DNA from: Xylanimonas protaetiae
GTDB lineage: Bacteria > Actinomycetota > Actinomycetes > Actinomycetales > Cellulomonadaceae
DNA: 64,000 nt
Reading direction: 5' to 3'
Assembly: GCF_004135385.1 (NCBI RefSeq)
Contig: NZ_CP035493.1
Span: forward strand, 1,798,001 to 1,862,000
The notes under the pieces were generated by a model, which was not told the DNA's origin, searched no databases, and was given only the letters and a program-made list of their open reading frames with translations. How positions within the stretch are numbered: position 1 is the stretch's first letter; each line of letters begins with the position of its first letter. Shown here in pieces: positions 49,996 through 64,000 of the stretch. A program made the position numbers and the translations under genes.

Positions 49996-50024
49996 TTCGG
50001 GTTCCGGCCTGCGTCCGGTACAGT
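49996..50024 (+). promoter_or_regulatory. Promoter for rplJ-rplL
   Basis: TTCGGG (49996-50001), 17-base spacer, TACAGT (50019-50024). The -35 is weak. It lies inside the cassette/L10 spacer, so L10-L12 synthesis can be independent of the cassette. Confidence 0.5.
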
Positions 50025-50224
50025 TCTCGGGTAACCCAAGACCGCCGGTCGTCTCCGGCTGCCCTTCCAGGGCGGTCGCTGACCGAAGTCCCGCAGAGCA
50101 CGCGGGGGCCTGCGCAGGTGACACCAGCTTGTACGAGCCCCGGTGCGCGCCTGCGCCGGGGCTCCTTCGTTTTCCGGGGCTTCGCCATCCTGGATCCGGC
50201 GGGACCACCATCGGAAGGATTGCC
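50025..50224 (+). promoter_or_regulatory. L10 leader (ribosomal protein autoregulatory region)
   Basis: A 200-base leader before rplJ, where the L10(L12)4-binding leader is found in bacteria. Its last large element is a terminator-like hairpin at 50135-50164: GAGCCCCGG and CCGGGGCTC with inner pairing, followed by CTTCGTTTT. L10 binding to this leader represses its own synthesis (established in other bacteria); the exact folding was not computed. Confidence 0.75.
50135..50173 (+). terminator. Attenuator-like terminator in the L10 leader
   Basis: 9-bp GC stem with further inner pairs and a following CTTCGTTTT run at 50165-50173. It is the only hairpin in this region with a T tract, which suggests conditional termination before rplJ. 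Confidence 0.6.
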
Positions 50225-50746
50225 ATGGCGAGGCCGGACAAGGCAGCCGCTGTCGCAGAGGTCGCGGACAAGCTCCGCGAGTCCAACGCGGCCGTGCTGA
50301 CCGAGTACCGCGGGCTCACCGTCAAGCAGCTCAAGGAGCTGCGGCGGGCGCTCGGCGGCAACGCAACCTACGCCGTGGTGAAGAACACGCTCACCCAGAT
50401 CGCGGCCAAGGAGGCGGGTGTCGAGGGTCTCGACGCCGACCTCAAGGGCCCGTCCGCCATCGCGTTCGTGACCGGTGACCCGGTCGAGTCCGCGAAGGCC
50501 CTGCGTGACTTCGCCAAGGCGAACCCCGCACTGGTCATCAAGGGCGGTGTCCTCGACGGGCGCCCCCTGACCGCTGCGGAGATCACGAAGCTCGCGGACC
50601 TCGAGTCCCGCGAGGTGCTGCTGGCCAAGGCGGCCGGCGCGATGAAGGCCAAGATCAGCCAGGCTGCCTACGCCTTCACCGCCAAGCCCGCCCAGGTCGC
50701 TCGCGTCATCGACGCCCTGCGTCAGAAGCAGGAAGCCGCTGCCTGA
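50225..50746 (+). CDS. rplJ: 50S ribosomal protein L10
   Basis: 173 residues, ATG 50225 with [27 protein letters not shown] start; central [19 protein letters not shown]; helical C-terminus binding L12 dimers ([17 protein letters not shown]). Note the upstream CHAT frame is in phase with it in the sequence as given. Confidence 0.98.
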   Translation: MARPDKAAAVAEVADKLRESNAAVLTEYRGLTVKQLKELRRALGGNATYAVVKNTLTQIAAKEAGVEGLDADLKGPSAIAFVTGDPVESAKALRDFAKANPALVIKGGVLDGRPLTAAEITKLADLESREVLLAKAAGAMKAKISQAAYAFTAKPAQVARVIDALRQKQEAAA

Positions 50747-50841
50747 CCCGCACCCGCGGGTCGTCCAGCGAAACCACTCAACCCCTCTGCTTCTGACCGG
50801 CGCCGAGCGTGCCAGGAAGCTGTGAACGAAAGGACGCCATC

Positions 50842-51225
50842 ATGGCGAAGCTCACCACCGAGGAGCTCATCGAGCAGTTCAAGGGTCTGACCCTCATCGA
50901 GCTGTCGGAGTTCGTCAAGGCCTTCGAGGAGACCTTCGAGGTCACCGCTGCCGCCCCCGTCGCCGTGGCCGCTGCCGGCCCCGTCGCCGCTGCCGCCGAG
51001 GCCGAGGAGGAGAAGGACGAGTTCGACGTCATCCTCACCGCCGCCGGTGACAAGAAGATCCAGGTCATCAAGGAGGTGCGCGCGCTCACGTCGCTCGGCC
51101 TCAAGGAGGCCAAGGACCTCGTGGACGGCGCCCCGAAGCCCGTTCTCGAGGCCGTCAACAAGGAGGCGGCTGAGAAGGCCAAGGCGCAGCTTGAGGGCGC
51201 CGGCGCCACCGTCGAGCTCAAGTGA
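50842..51225 (+). CDS. rplL: 50S ribosomal protein L7/L12
   Basis: 127 residues from ATG 50842. N-terminal dimerisation helix ([20 protein letters not shown]), Ala-rich hinge, C-terminal domain with [20 protein letters not shown] and [11 protein letters not shown]. Binds translation factors. Confidence 0.98.
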   Translation: MAKLTTEELIEQFKGLTLIELSEFVKAFEETFEVTAAAPVAVAAAGPVAAAAEAEEEKDEFDVILTAAGDKKIQVIKEVRALTSLGLKEAKDLVDGAPKPVLEAVNKEAAEKAKAQLEGAGATVELK

Positions 51226-51287
51226 CCTGAGCGGCGTCAGCCGCTCGCGTCGCTGCCGCGACATCGTTCGTGGCGCAACTCACTGAC

Positions 51288-51324
51288 GAGACCCCGTCCC
51301 CACCTCGGTGGGGGCGGGGTCTTC
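51288..51324 (+). terminator. Terminator after rplL
   Basis: GACCCCGTCCCCAC/GTGGGGGCGGGGTC with one G-U pair and a CTCG tetraloop, followed by TTCGTC. Separates rplJL from rpoBC. Confidence 0.85.
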
Positions 51325-51680
51325 GTCTCGCCGGAGGCGTAGACTCTCCGGCACCGCTGTTCTTGGGCGGCATATGGCGGCCACCGAGACAACGCCTCGC
51401 AAACTCCCGGTCCCTGGGGTCTTCGACCCCACGGAATGTGACCGGCCCAGCCTGGCGTCCTTCGGCGCGCCCTCGCGCAGTGGACGAACTTGACAGGGTC
51501 GGTTATGCTAGCGCTTTGCGCTCGCGTGTGCCCTCGATGCCATCCCCGACCCCGTCAGCCGCCGCCACGTCCCCCGCTTCCCTGCAGTGGACACCGGTAT
51601 GACTTCTGACGCCCGGAGCGGTGGCCCGTTCGGTGCACGAAGCGTACAGCGTGCCATCGAACTGCAGGGAAGGACCCCTC
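51325..51680 (+). other. Non-coding region upstream of rpoB
   Basis: 356 bases without a convincing gene. Contains TTGACA at 51490-51495 and TATGCT at 51504-51509, only 8 bases apart, so they cannot be one promoter; TATGCT could use TGGACG at 51481-51486 (17-base spacer). The rpoB ribosome site AGGGAAGGA is at 51665-51673. Confidence 0.5.
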
Positions 51681-55181
<3,501 letters not shown>

Positions 55182-55212
55182 TAGCGACCCAGGTTTTAGG
55201 AAGTAGGACACT

Positions 55213-59088
<3,876 letters not shown>

Positions 59089-59100
59089 CCTAGCCAGACC

Positions 59101-59135
59101 ACGGCGGGCCCGGTCGTTTTGACCGGGCCCGCCGT
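59101..59135 (+). terminator. Terminator after rpoC
   Basis: 15-bp perfect stem (ACGGCGGGCCCGGTC and its complement) with loop GTTTT. Its right arm overlaps the -35 of the following promoter. Confidence 0.9.
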
Positions 59136-59148
59136 CGTCGTGTAAACT
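59119..59148 (+). promoter_or_regulatory. Promoter for rpsL-rpsG-fusA, overlapping the rpoC terminator
   Basis: TTGACC (59119-59124), 18-base spacer, TAAACT (59143-59148). The -35 lies in the loop and right arm of the terminator, so termination and re-initiation share sequence. A leader of about 200 bases follows before rpsL; no ORF is seen in it. Confidence 0.75.
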
Positions 59149-59355
59149 CCCTGGCTGTGCCTGGCGTGTCTCCGGACAAGGTCAGGTCCCGGAGTCCGCA
59201 AGGCCCGGGCCATCGAGCCGGTGGTACGTGGCTGCGGTCCCTGACGGTCTACTCGTGAGGGCTGCGCGCCGTGTCCTGTCCGGCACGCACAGCCTTTTCA
59301 CCTTTCGACGGGGGCCGGCCGGCCTCCGTGAGTCCAAGAAGACGACGGAGACGTA

Positions 59356-59730
59356 GTGCCTACGATCCAGCAGCTCGTCCGCAAGGGCCGGACCACGAAG
59401 CCGGGGAAGTCGAAGACTCCCGCGCTCAAGGGTTCCCCGCAGCGGCGCGGCGTGTGCACCCGTGTGTACACCACCACCCCCAAGAAGCCGAACTCGGCGC
59501 TCCGTAAGGTCGCGCGTGTGAAGCTCTCCTCCGGCATCGAGGTCACGGCCTACATCCCGGGCGTCGGCCACAACCTGCAGGAGCACTCGATCGTGCTCGT
59601 CCGCGGCGGCCGTGTGAAGGACCTTCCCGGTGTCCGTTACAAGATCGTCCGTGGTGCCCTCGACACGCAGGGCGTCAAGAACCGCAAGCAGGCTCGCAGC
59701 CGCTACGGCGCCAAGAAGGAGAAGGCCTGA
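59356..59730 (+). CDS. rpsL: 30S ribosomal protein S12
   Basis: 124 residues, GTG 59356. [19 protein letters not shown] start; [16 protein letters not shown] with the wild-type Lys associated with streptomycin sensitivity, and [14 protein letters not shown] with the second Lys. TGATG overlap with rpsG. Confidence 0.98.
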   Translation: MPTIQQLVRKGRTTKPGKSKTPALKGSPQRRGVCTRVYTTTPKKPNSALRKVARVKLSSGIEVTAYIPGVGHNLQEHSIVLVRGGRVKDLPGVRYKIVRGALDTQGVKNRKQARSRYGAKKEKA

Positions 59731-60200
59731 TGCCTCGTAAGGGTCCGGCCCCGAAGCGGCCGCTCATCTCCGACCCCGTCTACGGGTCGCCCGTCGTCAC
59801 GCAGCTGATCAACAAGATCCTGCTCGACGGCAAGAAGTCGACGGCCGAGGCCATCGTCTACAGCGCCCTCGAGGGTGTCCGTGCGAAGACCGACCAGGAC
59901 CCCGTCGTCGTCCTCAAGCGTGCGCTCGAGAACGTCCGCCCGGCCCTCGAGGTCCGCAGCCGCCGCGTCGGTGGCGCGACCTACCAGGTCCCGGTCGAGG
60001 TGCGCCCGACGCGCTCGACGACGCTGGCCCTGCGCTGGCTGACCGACTTCTCGCGCGCCCGCCGGGAGAAGACGATGACCGAGCGTCTCATGAACGAGAT
60101 CCTCGACGCCTCGAACGGCCTCGGTGCCGCGGTCAAGCGCCGCGAGGACATGCACAAGATGGCCGAGTCGAACCGCGCGTTCGCCCACTACCGCTGGTAA
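59730..60200 (+). CDS. rpsG: 30S ribosomal protein S7
   Basis: 156 residues, ATG 59730, coupled to rpsL. Typical [40 protein letters not shown] and the C-terminal [18 protein letters not shown]. Binds 16S rRNA at the head and is often the translational regulator of the str operon. Confidence 0.98.
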   Translation: MPRKGPAPKRPLISDPVYGSPVVTQLINKILLDGKKSTAEAIVYSALEGVRAKTDQDPVVVLKRALENVRPALEVRSRRVGGATYQVPVEVRPTRSTTLALRWLTDFSRARREKTMTERLMNEILDASNGLGAAVKRREDMHKMAESNRAFAHYRW

Positions 60201-60273
60201 TCGTCGTCGGCCCTGGGGGTACCACCCCCGGGGCCGCAGGCGTCCCACCCTCTCCACCGACAAGGGGAACACC

Positions 60274-62391
60274 GTGGCACTTGACGTGCTGACGGACCTG
60301 AGCAAGGTCCGGAACATCGGCATCATGGCGCACATCGATGCCGGCAAGACGACGACGACCGAGCGGATCCTGTACTACACGGGCGTCAACTACAAGATCG
60401 GCGAGACGCACGACGGTGCCTCGACGACCGACTGGATGGAGCAGGAGCAGGAGCGTGGCATCACGATCACGTCCGCTGCTGTGACCGCCTTCTGGAACAA
60501 GGGCAAGCCGAACGAGACGCAGATCAACGTCATCGACACGCCCGGTCACGTGGACTTCACGGTCGAGGTCGAGCGCTCGCTGCGCGTCCTCGACGGCGCG
60601 GTCGCCGTCTTCGACGGCAAGGAGGGCGTCGAGCCCCAGTCCGAGACGGTGTGGCGCCAGGCGGACAAGTACGAGGTCCCCCGCATCTGCTTCGTCAACA
60701 AGATGGACAAGCTGGGCGCGGACTTCTACTTCACGGTCGACACGATCGTGAACCGCCTCAAGGCCAAGCCGCTGGTCATCCAGCTCCCGATCGGCTCCGA
60801 GAACGACTTCATCGGCGTCGTCGACCTGGTCGAGATGCGCGCGCTCGTGTGGCGCGGCGAGACCGAGATGGGCGCCAAGTACGACATCGAGGAGATCCCG
60901 GCCGATCTCGCGGAGAAGGCGGAGCAGTACCGCGCCGAGCTCCTCGAGGCCGTCGCGGAGACCGACGACGACCTGCTCGAGAAGTTCCTCGGTGGCGAGG
61001 ACCTGACGCTGGCCGAGATCAAGGCCGGCATCCGCAAGCTCACCGTCGCGGGCGAGGCCTTCCCCGTCCTGTGCGGTTCGGCGTTCAAGAACAAGGGCGT
61101 CCAGCCCATGCTCGACGCCGTCGTCGACTACCTCCCCTCGCCCCTCGACGTCCCGGCCATCCAGGGCCACGACGTCAAGGACCCCGAGGTCGTCGTCGAG
61201 CGCCACCCGGACGCCACGGAGCCGTTCGCCGCTCTCGCGTTCAAGATCGCCGCGCACCCGTTCTTCGGCAAGCTCACCTTCATCCGCGTCTACTCGGGCA
61301 AGGTGACGCAGGGCGCCCAGGTCATCAACTCGACCAAGGGCAAGAAGGAGCGCATCGGGAAGATCTTCCAGATGCACGCCAACAAGGAGAACCCTGTCGA
61401 CGAGGCGACCGCCGGTCACATCTACGCGTTCATCGGCCTCAAGGACGTCACCACCGGTGACACCCTGTGCGACGCGAACGCGCAGGTCATCCTCGAGTCG
61501 ATGACCTTCCCCGAGCCGGTCATCGACGTGGCCATCGAGCCCAAGACGAAGGCCGACCAGGAGAAGCTCTCGACGGCGATCCAGAAGCTCGCCGAGGAGG
61601 ACCCGACCTTCCGCGTCAAGCTGGACGAGGAGACCGGCCAGACCGTCATCGGCGGCATGGGCGAGCTCCACCTCGACATCCTCGTCGACCGCATGCGTCG
61701 TGAGTTCAAGGTCGAGGCCAACGTCGGCAAGCCGCAGGTCGCGTACCGCGAGACCATCCGCCGCACGGTCGAGAAGGTCGACTACACGCACAAGAAGCAG
61801 ACCGGTGGTTCGGGTCAGTTCGCCAAGGTCCAGGTGACCTTCGAGCCGCTCGACACGACCGAGGGCGAGCTCTACGAGTTCGTCAACGCCGTCACCGGTG
61901 GCCGCATCCCGCGCGAGTACATCCCGTCGGTCGACGCCGGCATCCAGGCCGCCCTCCAGCAGGGTGTCCTCGCGGGCTTCCCGCTCGTGGGCGTCAAGGC
62001 CACGCTGCTCGACGGTGCGTACCACGAGGTCGACTCGTCCGAGATGGCGTTCAAGATCGCCGGCTCGATGGTCCTCAAGGAGGGCGTCAAGCGCGCCGAC
62101 CCGGCTCTGCTCGAGCCGATCATGGCCGTCGAGGTGCGTACGCCCGAGGAGTACATGGGCGACGTGATCGGCGACATCAACTCCCGCCGTGGCATGATCC
62201 AGTCCATGGAGGACGCGACCGGCGTCAAGGTCGTTCGCGCCCAGGTGCCGCTGAGCGAGATGTTCGGTTACATCGGCGACCTCCGGTCGAAGACCCAGGG
62301 TCGCGCGGTGTACTCGATGCAGTTCGACAGCTACGCCGAGGTTCCTCGCAACGTCGCTGACGAGATCATCAAGAAGACCCGGGGCGAGTGA
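60274..62391 (+). CDS. fusA: Elongation factor G
   Basis: 705 residues, GTG 60274 with AAGGGG site. G1 [16 protein letters not shown]3 [10 protein letters not shown]4 NKMDK. Domains III-V complete, ending [17 protein letters not shown]. The canonical long-type EF-G of Actinobacteria. 73 bases after rpsG. Confidence 0.98.
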   Translation: MALDVLTDLSKVRNIGIMAHIDAGKTTTTERILYYTGVNYKIGETHDGASTTDWMEQEQERGITITSAAVTAFWNKGKPNETQINVIDTPGHVDFTVEVERSLRVLDGAVAVFDGKEGVEPQSETVWRQADKYEVPRICFVNKMDKLGADFYFTVDTIVNRLKAKPLVIQLPIGSENDFIGVVDLVEMRALVWRGETEMGAKYDIEEIPADLAEKAEQYRAELLEAVAETDDDLLEKFLGGEDLTLAEIKAGIRKLTVAGEAFPVLCGSAFKNKGVQPMLDAVVDYLPSPLDVPAIQGHDVKDPEVVVERHPDATEPFAALAFKIAAHPFFGKLTFIRVYSGKVTQGAQVINSTKGKKERIGKIFQMHANKENPVDEATAGHIYAFIGLKDVTTGDTLCDANAQVILESMTFPEPVIDVAIEPKTKADQEKLSTAIQKLAEEDPTFRVKLDEETGQTVIGGMGELHLDILVDRMRREFKVEANVGKPQVAYRETIRRTVEKVDYTHKKQTGGSGQFAKVQVTFEPLDTTEGELYEFVNAVTGGRIPREYIPSVDAGIQAALQQGVLAGFPLVGVKATLLDGAYHEVDSSEMAFKIAGSMVLKEGVKRADPALLEPIMAVEVRTPEEYMGDVIGDINSRRGMIQSMEDATGVKVVRAQVPLSEMFGYIGDLRSKTQGRAVYSMQFDSYAEVPRNVADEIIKKTRGE

Positions 62392-62515
62392 GTTCCCACT
62401 AGGTCGACCAGTTCCACCAATCACCCTGTAGGAAACCCCGTCGCCCCGCGAGGTAGGCTCTTGTGCCGAGTCTCGCAACGTTCGGGAACATCTACCCAGT
62501 CCCAGGAGGACCCCA

Positions 62516-63721
<1,206 letters not shown>

Positions 63722-63755
63722 TCTTGTGCTGATGGCTGGCTGACCTGATCAGCCG

Positions 63756-63793
63756 CGAAGGCCCCGGTTCCCGCGAGGGAGCCGGGGCCTTCG
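63756..63793 (+). terminator. Terminator after tuf
   Basis: A 16-bp stem CGAAGGCCCCGGTTCC with its near-complement (one G-U pair) and a short loop, ending the str operon. Confidence 0.88.
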
Positions 63794-63848
63794 TGCTGCT
63801 CCGGCACGTCGCCGGGCCGGCTCGGCCGCGGACCGGCAGGCTGGGTCC

Positions 63849-64000
63849 GTGGCTCGCATCGTCGTCGTCGGCTCCGTCAACGCCGACCTCGTCGCCCGTG
63901 TCGCACGGCATCCTCGACCCGGCGAGACCGTGCTCGGCGTCGACCTCGCGGTGCTGCCGGGCGGCAAGGGCGCCAACCAGGCGGTCGCCGCCGCGCGCCT
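63849..64000 (+). CDS. rbsK: Ribokinase, partial (PfkB family)
   Basis: 50 codons to the window edge from GTG 63849. [20 protein letters not shown] begins the PfkB sugar-binding region (GSxNxD), followed by PGETVLG and [14 protein letters not shown], the ribokinase signature 1. The rest lies beyond 64,000, so specificity for ribose is not proven. Confidence 0.9.
   Translation, partial: MARIVVVGSVNADLVARVARHPRPGETVLGVDLAVLPGGKGANQAVAAAR

Noticed and set aside
47330-50746. Natural CHAT-L10 fusion as the annotated product
   Set aside because: Another frame restores a conserved CHAT end with a proper stop, and rplJ has its own promoter, leader and ribosome site.
51490-51509. TTGACA and TATGCT as the rpoB promoter
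   Set aside because: The spacer is only 8 bases, too short for one sigma-70 promoter.

Overview
The window is high-GC actinobacterial DNA. The right half has the Micrococcales-style order tRNA-Thr, tRNA-Met, rpmG, two MaoC dehydratases, murB, then tRNA-Trp-secE-nusG-rplK-rplA, rplJ-rplL, rpoB-rpoC, rpsL-rpsG-fusA-tuf. GTG and TTG starts are common. A Cellulomonas, Cellulosimicrobium or Isoptericola type host is the best guess from gene order and protein style; no species can be named.

Positions 1 to about 30,620 are the early half of an integrated temperate actinophage. It ends on the right in the 3' part of a tRNA-Tyr gene next to a tyrosine integrase, and its other end lies left of the window. 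Nearly all genes are on the minus strand and joined by ATGA, GTGA or TGATG overlaps. They fall in three long operons. Operon A (28437 to 18151) holds excisionase, a helix-turn-helix regulator, YqaJ exonuclease, Bet annealase, SSB, a PD-(D/E)XK nuclease, a replication protein and a DnaB helicase. Operon B (17997 to 7274) holds a repeat protein, RNA ligase, polynucleotide kinase/phosphatase, a SNF2-like helicase, two DNA methyltransferases and a WhiB protein. Operon D (5626 to the left edge) holds a VRR-NUC nuclease, a macro domain protein and many small proteins. The same 12-mer, ACGTTACCGAGT, lies just upstream of each operon and is the likely operator of the divergent repressor gene at 28695. 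A perfect LexA-type palindrome sits at 6357.

Positions 30,833 to 41,101 are chromosomal: two tRNAs, rpmG, the HadA/HadB-like pair, a frameshifted LacI regulator, murB, an L,D-transpeptidase lipoprotein, an adenosine deaminase with a small membrane protein, a two-component system and an ABC-2 exporter. The last two are linked by start/stop overlaps.

Positions 41,189 to 63,793 are the transcription and translation super-cluster. Between rplA and rplJ, where L1 is normally followed directly by L10, sits a four-gene cassette: an ECF-type sigma factor, a 166-residue unknown protein, a subtilisin-like (S8) protease and a TPR-CHAT caspase-like protease. This is the most interesting system in the window. 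It resembles the TPR-CHAT/sigma-factor logic of type III-E CRISPR (Craspase) loci, but no CRISPR component is present. The window ends inside a ribokinase gene.

Three genes (phage replication protein, LacI regulator, CHAT protein) each appear to lack one base, all explicable within a short G or C run, and phage ssb has an in-frame amber codon just before its conserved acidic tip. The indels may be sequencing errors; the amber is a substitution and needs its own check.
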